Position numbers and translations under genes: made by a program. From Chloroflexi bacterium SZAS-1 (lineage in GTDB: Bacteria; Chloroflexota; Chloroflexia; Chloroflexales; Roseiflexaceae): a stretch of 40,035 bases of DNA. Of this stretch, positions 26,301 to 34,121 are shown one piece after another. The stretch lies in the NCBI GenBank assembly GCA_018266315.1, contig JAFEAS010000113.1, positions 1-40,035 on the forward strand, written 5' to 3'. Each line of letters begins with the position of its first letter. Positions within the stretch are counted from its first letter, which is position 1. The notes beneath the pieces were generated by a model that had not been told where the DNA came from, searched no databases, and saw nothing but the letters and a program-made list of their open reading frames with translations.

Positions 26301-26727
26301 CATCGCGCCAGTAGAAAAGATGCGCAACACTGAGTTCTTGACCCAATCGCTCATTGCAAAAGTGCGCCAGTAGCGCGGCATAGCTCTCTTTGCCACGTAA
26401 ATACTGCACGATCCCGCGATGACTCTCTTCATCCTTGATCCGCCCATAGGCACCACGCACATAACTCTTCTCATCACGCTCCCGGCGACGCTCGGCACCC
26501 GATGCCTGGTTATAGTTACGGTGTGTATTTGGTACCAACAGGGTCAACAGTGCGTCCACCAGGGTCGATTTTCCGGAGCCGTTGGCACCGGTGAGTAGAG
26601 CTGTATTCCCACCTGGCTCGATCACCCAGACCTGGCGATTGAATGTACCCCAGTTATAGACTTCGAGTCGCTGCAGGCGAAAACCTGCACGACGCTCATC
26701 GGTTATATCAAACATCAGCTGTGCCAT
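23383..26727 (-). CDS. jetC: Wadjet protein JetC (SMC-like ATPase)
   Basis: A 1114-residue SMC/MukB-like motor. Walker A LLTGANGSGKST (47-55 for the P-loop) is preceded by the usual RLQRLEVYNWGTFN strand. Two long coiled coils (about 240-460 and 590-870) flank a hinge/globular part (about 470-590, with LLRVREEASRWEGAIERLLG). Near the C-terminus come the signature SGGQKAKLAY (995-1004) and Walker B FRFVVVDEAFSKSD (Asp1033/Glu1034). It dimerises and extrudes DNA loops together with JetA (kleisin) and JetB (KITE). It overlaps jetB by 20 bp and jetD by 4 bp. The reading frame is intact over its full length. Confidence 0.93.
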   Translation of the reverse strand: MAQLMFDITDERRAGFRLQRLEVYNWGTFNRQVWVIEPGGNTALLTGANGSGKSTLVDALLTLLVPNTHRNYNQASGAERRRERDEKSYVRGAYGRIKDEESHRGIVQYLRGKESYAALLAHFCNERLGQELSVAHLFYWRDVELRKIYILAPLRLSIAEHLQITSTPDELRKRLRVLGAEVYDEFSRYSRELIKRFRLRSEKALDLFNQTVSIKEIGGLNEFVRQHMLERTDSSEKINQLRETYQNLTRAHDAIAKAEAQIARLVPLLHEAEQHEQLMVRIGEAEQCALVVPIFFARRTIELLDRARAEAHAQINERAQQASALHIQVTALRKQEIDLNVAISGDTAGQQLQRLQQDLVYLNEHRREKKAQADKYNAITRLLTLPVYSEQTTFFATTQKAREALVPIERRMQMIVQERDKHKQEEGRLIAVCQELTGEIDSLRLRKSRIPSEDLRIRDELARVLDIDTEELPFVGELLRVREEASRWEGAIERLLGGYGRQMLVPESHYRRVMGYVDATNLRGRLVYHRADTRRMPRSSAGLDADALFHKLEIKPAALLHDWLKADLLEHWEYICCETSEQFQRQQRALTINGQIKRGGARHEKDDRHALHDRMRYVLGWDNRDKIVALEVELARQNTALQASRETIRKLENEQKQRDEQRRLLHELLAFDDFTKIDWQTDAQRIHELEHQQQELEASSNQLAKLRSQLADITSQREQVESDRQRILSVSATLESDVQRFERQRAESAARLAAAPSDALIGVNTRIESDLKGRTLTLDTIVDQHSQMVSLYKNRAYALQGQTSSLERGMIEKMVRFKSDYPEDSAEMDSSIESVGEYRRMHERIARDDLPTHRRRFKEWLDGKVVDAIVGFQSSLDKKVAEYRESIATLNESLGTIAYTGSTYIQLTTGANPDREIQDFRQALRACIPDVGQRTPEANEASFQRIRALIDRFDKEERWTAKVTDVRNWLDFAAEERYHEDGAVKNYYSDSSGKSGGQKAKLAYTILASAIAYQYGLAQDEDLAHSFRFVVVDEAFSKSDETNARYAMALFRQLNLQLLVVTPLDKTHVVEPYIAACHFVSNSMEENDSRVITLTIDQYRAEKASFVQSAHAIP

Positions 26728-27295
26728 ACTGTTCCAGCTTTGCCTTTATCTCCGACAGGATGTCGGCATCAATTCGCGCCTTGATGATCCGCCGTACCTC
26801 CCACTGATCCTCGTCGGCCACTGTCTGCCGACGCACGAATCCTAACTCAGCAGCGCGAGTGACAGTCTCATCGATCTTCTTTATCAGGGTGAGTTCATTT
26901 GTGCGCTCACGCAAAAACGGCCGCATTAACTCGCGTACCTCCTCTGTTGAGAGCAGCAGGCGGTCGGAGTCGCTGGTACTGGCATCGAACTGATCAAGTC
27001 GTTCGCGCAGCAATACACAGAGCAGCGTCAGGTGATAGCTGAGACGATCGCGGCGTGTCAGGCGGGGCAGCGCAAGTGTTTGCCCATCGTCACGTTCGAT
27101 TTCGGGCTGATGAAGAAAGGCGAATCCGTCTGCCTCATTCAGGTAGATCTGGAGGCCAATCCGAGCGAAGTACTCCTGTACCGCTGATTGGTGAGTCAAG
27201 AGGAGGTTCCAAACACCAACATCATCATGGTAGAGCACTTCTTGCAGCAACCGAATAATGACAGGCGCATATGGCACGATCTGCTCAGGAGGCAT
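26708..27295 (-). CDS. jetB: Wadjet protein JetB (DUF4194, KITE subunit)
   Basis: A 195-residue DUF4194 protein made of two winged-helix units. It is equivalent to MukE in the condensin-like JetABC complex. Recognisable segments are VIIRLLQEVLYHDDVGVWNL near the start, then IGLQIYLNEADGFAFLHQPE, LPRLTRRDRLSYHLTLLCVL, the ELMRPFLRERTNE region, and at the end a second unit with VTRAAELGFVRRQ and VRRIIKARID. The ATG lies in a GGAGGCATATG context inside the jetA 3' end (11-bp overlap). The frame is intact and the length normal. Confidence 0.88.
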   Translation of the reverse strand: MPPEQIVPYAPVIIRLLQEVLYHDDVGVWNLLLTHQSAVQEYFARIGLQIYLNEADGFAFLHQPEIERDDGQTLALPRLTRRDRLSYHLTLLCVLLRERLDQFDASTSDSDRLLLSTEEVRELMRPFLRERTNELTLIKKIDETVTRAAELGFVRRQTVADEDQWEVRRIIKARIDADILSEIKAKLEQYGTADV

Positions 27296-28740
27296 ATGGG
27301 CTCCGAAAGATCACCCTTGGCACGCTCAATACACGTGGAGTGGTGTTGGTGAGTGCAGGTAGCATAATGGTATCCCGGTTTGTCGGGTCGATCTGGTGGC
27401 GTATGTCGCCAGTGGCAATCGATAGATAACCAATGATCTCCGCAAGTCCTTTTTCTACAGGAAAGCGTTCCAGCACTTCATACAGCGTGCAGTGCGATTG
27501 CGATTCCAGGAGTGTCTCGATCTGGCGTTGGAGCAGCGATGTATCGATGGAGAACTGTTGGTAGAGCAGCTGAAGACTCGTGTCGTCGCGCTCACCGTCG
27601 GCCATCAGGATCGGTTGCAGATCGAGGTGTATTGCAGCGCGCGGTTCCCAGAGCGGGCGCTCCATCACCAGGTGTACGGCAGGTGCTCCTTCGAGCACAA
27701 TGAATGGTTCATCAGGCGGCGGGTGAGCGGCACAGCGCAGCGCATGTTGCTTAATCGCGCCAATGAGTTCACCAGCGCGGCGACTTTCAGCGAGGGTGCG
27801 GTCGTCGAGCAGACGCCGCACCTGTTCGGCTAGGCGATAGTTCGATTGCATGATCTTCTCACCCGCATCGATCAGGGCACGGGTTAATTGGCGTAACAGT
27901 GGGTGATCACGTACAAGTACATCCAGGGTCGGTAAGCGATAGATTGTATCCAGGATCTCGGCGAGCGCATCCTGGCGTGAGGGTGACATTAGAAACTCCC
28001 AGAAGGCGTAGAAGCTACGTCCCTGATCGGATTCCCGCAGCTCAGCATCCGCGTCGAGCATATACCCGACCAATTCTCCCTTCCGCACCCCTGGCTGCAA
28101 CTGACGCTCCTGGAGTGCCCGCGCTATGGCGCGGAAGTTCTGTTCAACCTCGGCAAAATCGCGGCGCATCTGGCGTGCAAGCTCGCTTGCAAGAAGGAAG
28201 CGCTCCTTGATCTCGGTACTTGTCGAAGGAATCACATGCCCGGTGGCGCGAATAGTATCGATCTCATGCTGAAGGGCGTCGCGCTGTGCCTCAAGCTGTT
28301 GTAACCGCGCCGGTACATCCTCGGTGCTTGGCGATGATCTCCTCGAGAAGAAGCACAATCGAGCGCAGACGCGACTCGGTGCTGACGAATGTGCGCCGGT
28401 AGCGCTCTTCCACCCAGCCAATCGCCCGTTCCGCTTCTGCCGTCAACTCAACGGTTGGCTCATCACCGCGTGACACAACGCGCAACAGCTGATACTCCTC
28501 GCTGCTCCACTGTTTAATATATGCAGTAGCAGCGAGCGGATAGAGCCCAGGATTCGCCTCATTCAGGTAATCGAGATAGCTGTCGAGGCGCTCAATAAGC
28601 TCGTTTAATGGGATGGCAACAACCTGGGTACCCTTAAAGACGCGGTAGAGGAAGCTTGTGATCAACGCCGCATGCTCACGCCGCATGAGCTTCAGGCTCG
28701 GCGCATTCTTTAAGTCAAACAGGAGTTGTTCGTGATCCAT
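27285..28740 (-). pseudogene. jetA: Wadjet protein JetA (DUF3375, kleisin subunit), split by one frameshift
   Basis: The first gene of the Wadjet operon. The ATG at 28740, with GAGG 6-7 bp upstream, opens DUF3375: LLFDLKNAPSLKLMRREHAA, then ITSFLYRVFKGTQVVAI, TFVSTESRLRSIVLLLEEII. The frame then runs off to a stop at 28291. The next part, STEDVPARLQQLEAQRDALQ, lies in the +1 frame from about 28335 and continues through WEFLMSPSRQDALAEILD to SPYAS. One surplus base near 28330-28345 explains the break. The joined protein would be about 484 residues, normal for JetA. JetA is the kleisin that closes the JetC ring, so if the shift is real the system should be inactive. It may equally be an assembly error or a translational +1 shift. 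Confidence 0.85.
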
Positions 28741-28956
28741 TGACACCTCAGTGCGTCAACCATGCCGCACACAACGTCAGGCAGTTTTAGCGTTACAGCG
28801 TATGCACCATTCATGATGATAGCATATTTTTGTGCCCAAAGCGTGCTTGATAAGGCAGTGATAGTATGTATCTTGACCTTTGGCGACAGGTTGACCTGCG
28901 CCTCACGACGCCGAACTGCGTACTCGCGACAAAGAACAGTAGCTGGTCGTAGATGA

Positions 28957-29070
28957 ACGCCATATGGTCAGCTGAACCAGCGCATCCATGCAACCCAGTA
29001 TGCAGCGCTGCGCGCCGTGAATGAGCAACTCGTTGGCCTCTATTGGGGGCAATCCAAGGGTTGGCCGATG
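28957..29070 (+). pseudogene. remnant of a DUF1016 (YhcG-type) PDDEXK nuclease
   Basis: About 30 codons, with no start, read YGQLNQRIHATQYAALRAVN, then EQLVGLYWGQSKG. This matches the first conserved helices of DUF1016/YhcG proteins, where 'LKxRIxxAQxxAAxAVNxELVxLYWxIG' is typical. The sequence then loses similarity, and the nuclease core is absent. YhcG-type genes are frequent in defence islands, so it fits the neighbouring Wadjet operon. The flanks (28747-28956 and 29071-29507) hold short open frames on both strands, but none I can assign. Confidence 0.45.
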
Positions 29071-29507
29071 TGCTGCTCACTGCGACGAAATTGCCCTTTA
29101 TCGCAACTACCAGCTGCATTTCCACGTTACCCTACGCAATGGCCCCACCGACACATTGATGCCCATGGCGGTTGAGCAGCAGAGCTTGGTCGAGCTGCCC
29201 GAGCGGCTCTTCTTTATCAACGGGCAGATGTTTGCCGTGCCGATGACCGCCTATTACCGCTATATCGGGCCGCAGTCCACCTTCAACAGATAGTTGGCAC
29301 CCAGGCTGAGCGCCGCCCGCAGCTGTGTCGATGGTTCCCAGCTCTGTACGATCGTCGCGCAGGGCGGTCGGTGCCCCAACGTAGTAGAAATGCCGCTGGG
29401 GAACACCACTGTGTCAGCGCTTTGCAGGGGCAATTGGCGCGCAGCTTGACGGCATAGCGCACCACTACGGTTCAAGATGTTGGCAGAGTGCACGTGCGCC
29501 TAACCGT

Positions 29508-30068
29508 TCAGTCCGAGATGGCCTGTTCCAGTTGCTCGATCATCCAGCGGCACCACGCAGCGTACTCTTGCTCGTAGCCAATACCCCGCTGGATGGAGGC
29601 AATGCTGCCAAACCAGGGCGAATCGATTCGCCGACCCTCCGTTGCCCACTGTTCGAGCAGCCAGCCCTGATTCCGTTGATAGCGGGCAAGCAGCTCGGTG
29701 TGATGGTGCGCATGCGCGCGAAACAGCTCGATCGCCGCAGCTGGATGGGCGAGCCACAGACAGTACGCTTTCAACACTAACTCATCGCGTACGACCGGAA
29801 CCTCCACCGGCGCGATGACCCATGCCTTCAAGACCGTAGTTCCTGCATCTGTAATACGGTAGATTTTTTTGTCCGGGCGCTCTGTCTGCGGCACGTGCTG
29901 CACCACCACGTAGCCGTCCTGCTCCAGCCGCGCAAGCTCGGGGTAGATCTGACTGTGCCGGGCTTGCCAGAAGAAATCGACCGGCCCTTTTAGTTTCTGG
30001 GCGAGATCGTAGCCCGAGGCGGGTGCACGTGCGAGAAGCCCCAGAAGCACATGCCCAAGGGTCGTCAT
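29508..30068 (-). CDS. PadR-family transcriptional repressor
   Basis: A 186-residue regulator. The N-terminal winged helix (about 1-85) has the PadR signature GHVLLGLLARAPASGYDLAQ, then FWQARHSQIYPELARLEQDG, then the wing KKIYRITDAGTTVLKAW. A C-terminal helical dimerisation domain (about 95-186) ends MIEQLEQAI. Relatives repress detoxification genes until phenolic or other aromatic compounds are bound. It is divergent from a DUF1772/oxidoreductase pair, and the shared intergenic region has two ATGT-N8-ACAT boxes, the standard PadR operator. It therefore probably controls both directions. Confidence 0.93.
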   Translation of the reverse strand: MTTLGHVLLGLLARAPASGYDLAQKLKGPVDFFWQARHSQIYPELARLEQDGYVVVQHVPQTERPDKKIYRITDAGTTVLKAWVIAPVEVPVVRDELVLKAYCLWLAHPAAAIELFRAHAHHHTELLARYQRNQGWLLEQWATEGRRIDSPWFGSIASIQRGIGYEQEYAAWCRWMIEQLEQAISD

Positions 30069-30090
30069 GACGGGCCTCCTTCAGTTTTAT

Positions 30091-30155
30091 ATGTAAGTAT
30101 TGACATATGGTTCCTCGTATGTTATGCTAAGTGTGACATATGTCATTGTATACAT
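30091..30155 (+). promoter_or_regulatory. divergent promoter with two PadR boxes
   Basis: Box 1, ATGTAAGTATTGACAT (30091-30106), and box 2, ATGTCATTGTATACAT (30140-30155), both fit ATGT-N8-ACAT. Between and overlapping them is a plus-strand promoter: -35 TTGACA (30100-30105), 17-bp spacer, -10 TATGCT (30123-30128). Box 1 covers the -35 and box 2 covers the start region, so binding should block transcription of the DUF1772 gene. Confidence 0.75.
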
Positions 30156-30205
30156 AAAGGCTTCACTTCGCAAGTTGGTAGGGTTTTGATGATCAGGAGG
30201 TACCA

Positions 30206-30658
30206 ATGGATATCCTGGGCTTTATCGCGCTGGTGGTCACGGGCTTTGCTGCGTGTGCCGAGTTTGGCTCCTATGCCTTTGTCCACCCGGTCATACGCCG
30301 CCTGCCGCCCGAACAGCATCTCATCGTCGAGCAAGGGCTCCTGCGCACCTTCGGTCGGGTTATGCCGGTCCTGATGACGCTCTGCGTCGTGCTGTCGATC
30401 AGCTATGCCGTGAGCCTCACCAGCGCTGGCGGCACCACGCTGCTCGTTGGCTGGCTGGCGGCCGGCTCATTCGGGCTCGCCCTGATCTCCACCATCATCT
30501 TCAATGTGCCGATCAATCTGGCAACCGGGCGTTGGGACGCCAGCGCCCCGCCCCCGGACTGGAAGGCGACGCGCAATCGCTGGGAATTCTTTCAGGGGCT
30601 GCGGTCATGGCTGCTGCTGATCGGCTTTGTGCTGCTCTGTCTGGCCATCACGCTGTAA
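30206..30658 (+). CDS. DUF1772 (anthrone oxygenase-like) membrane protein
   Basis: A 150-residue protein with four transmembrane helices (about 4-24, 50-70, 78-98, 128-148). It carries the DUF1772 signature FNVPINLATGRW, followed by the APPPDWKATRNRW loop. The ATG is preceded by a strong AGGAGGT. Members include anthrone-oxygenase-like proteins of polyketide pathways, but most bacterial members are uncharacterised. It is co-transcribed with the NAD(P)-binding protein 36 bp downstream and controlled by the PadR boxes upstream. A clear paralogue is encoded at 35129-35593. Confidence 0.8.
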   Translation: MDILGFIALVVTGFAACAEFGSYAFVHPVIRRLPPEQHLIVEQGLLRTFGRVMPVLMTLCVVLSISYAVSLTSAGGTTLLVGWLAAGSFGLALISTIIFNVPINLATGRWDASAPPPDWKATRNRWEFFQGLRSWLLLIGFVLLCLAITL

Positions 30659-30694
30659 TCGCTGCCACGTCAGGCTATCAGAAGGACACATGCC

Positions 30695-31336
30695 ATGCGG
30701 ATCGTTATCTTTGGAGCAACTGGCCCGACTGGTCGCGCCTTGCTTGCCCAGGCACTCGAACAGGGGCATACTGTCACCGCGGTCGCACGCAACCCGGCAG
30801 GTCTTGACGTCCACCACGCGCAGCTGGTTGTGCGTGCAGGCGATGTTCTCGATCAAGTAAGCGTCGAGCGTGCCATCGCCAACCAGGACTTGGTCCTCTG
30901 GGCCGTCGGCGGCGCGAATGCGCCCGCGCAGCGGCATCAACCCTCCCAGGTGTGTACGCTTGGCACACAGCACATCCTGGCTGCGATGCAGCAGCACGCG
31001 GTACACCGCATCCTCAGCCTTTCATCCTGGGGTGTGGGCGACAGTATGGCCCGTGTCCCCGTGCATTTTCGCTACCTGATCTTCCCACTCATCTTGCGCG
31101 CTGAGCTGGCCGATAAGGCCGGCCAGGAGGCGCTGTTGCGCCAGAGCGATCGTGATTGGACGATTATCCGTCCGTCACGGTTGACCAATGGCCCAGCGCG
31201 TGGGCGCTACCGTAGCGCCGAACAGCTGGCTTTTCCATGGACGGGGCATCTGGCGCGAGCGGATCTTGCGGCGTTCATGCTGCGCGAGGTGGCCGAGCGG
31301 CAATTTGTGCGCAAGGTCGCTGAGGTCAGCGCCTAG
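30695..31336 (+). CDS. NAD(P)-binding Rossmann-fold reductase (NAD(P)H_bd / BLVRB-like)
   Basis: A 213-residue atypical short-chain dehydrogenase. The nucleotide-binding motif GATGPTGRALL is at residues 7-17, followed by a phosphate-selective VARNPAGL loop that suggests NADPH. DVLDQVSVERAI, ILSLSSWGVGDS and the WTIIRPSRLTNGPARG segment are typical of PF13460 proteins such as biliverdin reductase B/flavin reductase relatives. No SDR-type YxxxK is present, as normal for this group. The start has a GAAGGA site upstream. It is second in the PadR-controlled operon, probably handling a quinone, flavin or aromatic inducer. Confidence 0.85.
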   Translation: MRIVIFGATGPTGRALLAQALEQGHTVTAVARNPAGLDVHHAQLVVRAGDVLDQVSVERAIANQDLVLWAVGGANAPAQRHQPSQVCTLGTQHILAAMQQHAVHRILSLSSWGVGDSMARVPVHFRYLIFPLILRAELADKAGQEALLRQSDRDWTIIRPSRLTNGPARGRYRSAEQLAFPWTGHLARADLAAFMLREVAERQFVRKVAEVSA

Positions 31337-31391
31337 CGGGAGGCATTTCAAAGTGGGAGAAGCGCAGCAGGAAGGCACGCACCAGTCGTCT

Positions 31392-32162
31392 TCAGTCTGA
31401 GCCCTGCTGCTGCGCACTACTGCCGGGATCGGACGCGCTCGCCAGACCCGCTGCTGCTCCGTGCAGGTGGGCCGATGCCAGTTCTCGGAGCTCTGCCAGC
31501 GAGTGAGCTGATCCTGAAAGTGGCATTGATGCAGCTAGATCAAGCGCCCGTAGTCCGGTAAGCACAAGATCGAGTTGACGGTGTGCAAGCTGAGGATCAA
31601 GATCGATAGACATAAGCGCAGGCAGTGGTCGCGTCAGCCGCATCAGCAGAAGGCTAATATCCCCCGACACGATATCAACGCGCACGAGGCCCTGTTGCTG
31701 GGCAGCTTCCAGCATCTTTTGAACAGCTAGCATGCCTTCGGCTCGGAGCAGATCGAGTTCTGCGTCATCGAGTGGAATTTGTGCTGCTAACATTGGCATC
31801 ACCGCACCGATTTGTGCGTCGAGCGCGTGGTGCATGTAGCGCGCAAGGGCCTGAAAGGCATTTGGCGCTTCTGCCAGCGCCAAGTGTGCTTCATGCACTA
31901 CTTCACGCACCACATCATAGGCGACGGCTCGGAACAGCGCGTGCCGGTCTGGAAAGCGTCGGTAGAGGGTTCCAATGCCAACACCGGCCCGTCGTGCGAT
32001 GCTCTCAAGCGGCACATCAGGCCCGACCTCGGCAAAACACATGCGGGCAGCTTGGAGCAGCTTGTCGCGGTTGCGTTGTGCATCAGCACGCAGCCGCCCT
32101 TGTTCGGCTTGCTGGGTATTATCACTTGCCAATTGCTCCAAACTTCCAACCTGCATATTCAT
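31392..32162 (-). CDS. TetR-family transcriptional regulator
   Basis: A 256-residue regulator. A TetR helix-turn-helix lies at about 30-76: RDKLLQAARMCFAEVG, then PLESIARRAGVGIGTLYRRF and PDRHALFRAV. The ligand domain is helical, and the C-terminus (about 200-256) is Ala/Ser-rich and low in complexity. The start at 32162 gives an N-terminal extension of about 28 residues before the helix-turn-helix. It is divergent from the SDR gene at 32448, and two related inverted repeats lie in the shared region, one immediately after that gene's -10, as expected for a repressor. Its own stop converges on the reductase gene at 31336. Confidence 0.9.
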   Translation of the reverse strand: MNMQVGSLEQLASDNTQQAEQGRLRADAQRNRDKLLQAARMCFAEVGPDVPLESIARRAGVGIGTLYRRFPDRHALFRAVAYDVVREVVHEAHLALAEAPNAFQALARYMHHALDAQIGAVMPMLAAQIPLDDAELDLLRAEGMLAVQKMLEAAQQQGLVRVDIVSGDISLLLMRLTRPLPALMSIDLDPQLAHRQLDLVLTGLRALDLAASMPLSGSAHSLAELRELASAHLHGAAAGLASASDPGSSAQQQGSD

Positions 32163-32332
32163 AGCGAACCTTTCTTATAGCAAGGCGTAACGTCAAGCTT
32201 GGCGTGCCGCTGCTGATAGGAATCGCACTGGTTACGAGGATCGCTTGAGAGTCTAGAATCTATACTTTTGCTTTTAGTCTAGGCTTCTGCTTGGATTCTG
32301 TCAACTTCAGGGTGATGAAATTGCTTTTGATG

Positions 32333-32349
32333 CGGAGGAAATTACTCCA
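32333..32349. promoter_or_regulatory. putative TetR operator 1
   Basis: CGGAGGAAATTACTCCA matches operator 2 at 13 of 17 positions and keeps the GGAG/CTCC arms. It lies just upstream of the -35 of the SDR promoter, 59 bp from operator 2. Confidence 0.5.
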
Positions 32350-32356
32350 TTTAAGC

Positions 32357-32408
32357 TTGACTTCTCATGTTAGCCTATGTTATTCTGAAAATGGAGGAAT
32401 ATCCTCCA
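32357..32408 (+). promoter_or_regulatory. SDR promoter with putative TetR operator 2
   Basis: -35 TTGACT (32357-32362), 18-bp spacer, -10 TATTCT (32381-32386). Directly after it lies TGGAGGAATATCCTCCA (32392-32408), with perfect 7-bp arms around ATA, covering the expected transcription start. An AAGGAG ribosome site follows ahead of the ATG at 32448. Confidence 0.65.
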
Positions 32409-32447
32409 CAAATGGTTTAAGCAAATCGCTGATAAGGAGATGTAATC

Positions 32448-33233
32448 ATGTTGGTTGAATCAGCAGATCTCAGTGGACTCGCAGGCCGCGTTGCAGTTGT
32501 AACCGGTGGCACGGGCGTGATCGGGAGATCAATTTGTCAAAGGCTTGCGCGTTATGGTGTAGCAGTTGCTGTCAGCGGGCGCAACCTAGATCAGCTTGCT
32601 GCGGTTGTTGAGAATATTGTCGCCATTGGTGGTCGTGCTATCGCTGTGGCCGCTGATGTAACCGATCCCTCTGCTATCGAACACCTTCGTGATGAGACGG
32701 AACGCCAGCTTGGGACAGTTGATTTTGTTGCAGCAGTGGCCGGAGGTGGTGGTGAACCAGTCGCATTGGCCGATCTGACCTTAGAACGCTGGCATGCCAC
32801 GCTTGACTTAAACTTGACATCGGCATTTCTAACCCTTAAGACCTTTCTTCCTGCTTTAGCAGCACAGCGGCGCGGTTCTGTGGTTACCATCGCATCGTTA
32901 TCTGGGCAGCACATCATCCCCCAAGCCCAGACAACTGCGTCATCGGCCTATGCTGCGGCCAAAGCCGGGTTGATCATGCTCACACGCCATGCAGCCCGCG
33001 AATATGGGCCTTATAACGTGCGTGTCAACACGATTTCTCCGGGAACGGTGCTAAGTGACCGCATTGCGCAGATGCCCAATCAGGTGCGCGAAAACCTTGA
33101 CTATGCCCACCCACTCAGGAGGATTGGGCAGCCGGATGATGTGGCTGGAGCCGTCACCTACCTGTTCAGTGATCAAGCTGCTTGGATGACTGGAAGTACC
33201 CTTAGCCTCAATGGAGGGTTTGCGATGCTTTAA
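32448..33233 (+). CDS. classical short-chain dehydrogenase/reductase
   Basis: A 261-residue SDR, probably a 3-oxoacyl-ACP reductase- or glucose-dehydrogenase-like enzyme. The cofactor motif TGGTGVIG is at 19-26, and the SGRN loop suggests NADP(H). The DVT acidic residue, the family's NAG motif in altered form (AVAGGGG at 96-102), catalytic Ser150/152 and Tyr168-x3-Lys172 (SAYAAAKAG) are present. So is the PGTVLSDRI loop, and the normal end TGSTLSLNGGFAML. The NAG Asn is lacking, which is unusual and may alter catalysis. The gene is controlled by the TetR-type operator in its promoter. The substrate is unknown. Confidence 0.9.
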   Translation: MLVESADLSGLAGRVAVVTGGTGVIGRSICQRLARYGVAVAVSGRNLDQLAAVVENIVAIGGRAIAVAADVTDPSAIEHLRDETERQLGTVDFVAAVAGGGGEPVALADLTLERWHATLDLNLTSAFLTLKTFLPALAAQRRGSVVTIASLSGQHIIPQAQTTASSAYAAAKAGLIMLTRHAAREYGPYNVRVNTISPGTVLSDRIAQMPNQVRENLDYAHPLRRIGQPDDVAGAVTYLFSDQAAWMTGSTLSLNGGFAML

Positions 33234-33344
33234 GCCCAGAATAAACACCATAGGCATGATACAATGATCCACGGTTTATAACCATACTTTGTGTTGTTCT
33301 ATCTTGATACAAACGTATACGATCAATAGTATGCAGGATTGCCT

Positions 33345-34016
33345 ATGAAAGGTCAGTTTCTTACGCGATCAAGCGATTCACCGTTGGTTGAGGCGGTGAC
33401 CCACTGGATTATTGGCACTGATGAAAGCAGTATCGCTGCTCCAGATGGATGTTGGGATCTGGTAGTTCTCAAGCAGGATGGTCAGACCAATATTCTACTG
33501 ACTGGGCAAACAACCACAGCTGTACCGCTGCATTTTGCCCCAGGTGATGAGATTTTGACCATCTCTTTTAAAGCTAGTGCATTTCTGGCGTTTGTTCCAT
33601 CACCTACGTTGCTTGATCAGACCCTTTTGTTGACCAAAATCGGTAGTAGTTTTCGTTTGGCATCTGATGTGTTTGAAATCCCAACGTTTGAGAACGCCGA
33701 TTCGTTTGCACGCAGTTTGATGCACAAGGGTCATCTCTGCCAAAATGAGGTGGTCAAGGCACTGCTTACCGCTGAGCCACCAGCCTATTCGCTCCGTTCC
33801 ATCCAACGCCAGTTTCTACAAACAACCGGCATGACCTACAAGTATTTTCGCCAAATTCAACGTGCTCGTCAGGCTGCTGCGCTGCTTCAAACTGGCAATT
33901 CAGCGATCGATGTTGCGTATGAAACTGGGTTTGCTGACCAATCGCATATGTCGCGCTCCTTGAAACGCATTCTTGGACAGACACCAACAGTGATCGCGGC
34001 GCTACCGCGCCTCTGA
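33345..34016 (+). CDS. AraC-family transcriptional regulator
   Basis: A 223-residue regulator. I chose the ATG at 33345 with AGGA 6 bp ahead; the frame opens two codons earlier with a TTG. The N-terminal part (about 1-130) resembles the DUF6597 sensor domain that often precedes AraC domains (PDGCWDLVVLK, GQTTTAVPLHFAPGDEIL). The C-terminal double helix-turn-helix (about 140-223) has SLRSIQRQFLQTTGMTYKYF, then ALLQTGNSAIDVAYETGFAD and QSHMSRSLKRILGQTP. The next gene, an NmrA-like protein 105 bp downstream on the same strand, is the likely target or partner. Confidence 0.9.
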   Translation: MKGQFLTRSSDSPLVEAVTHWIIGTDESSIAAPDGCWDLVVLKQDGQTNILLTGQTTTAVPLHFAPGDEILTISFKASAFLAFVPSPTLLDQTLLLTKIGSSFRLASDVFEIPTFENADSFARSLMHKGHLCQNEVVKALLTAEPPAYSLRSIQRQFLQTTGMTYKYFRQIQRARQAAALLQTGNSAIDVAYETGFADQSHMSRSLKRILGQTPTVIAALPRL

Positions 34017-34121
34017 CATTGTCGTTTTTATTCAAGACCTTTATGCTCCTTTCCTATACACTGAAAACACCAAGCACGTGCAATGCACGACTCGTTTTGC
34101 AATGTATAAAGGGAGCAAACA

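Noticed and set aside
29021..29293. 90-codon plus-strand frame ending IGPQSTFNR
   Set aside because: Some protein-like stretches (ELPERLFFINGQMFAVPM), but it begins inside the DUF1016 remnant in another frame and has no ribosome site; it could be a remnant but is unsupported.
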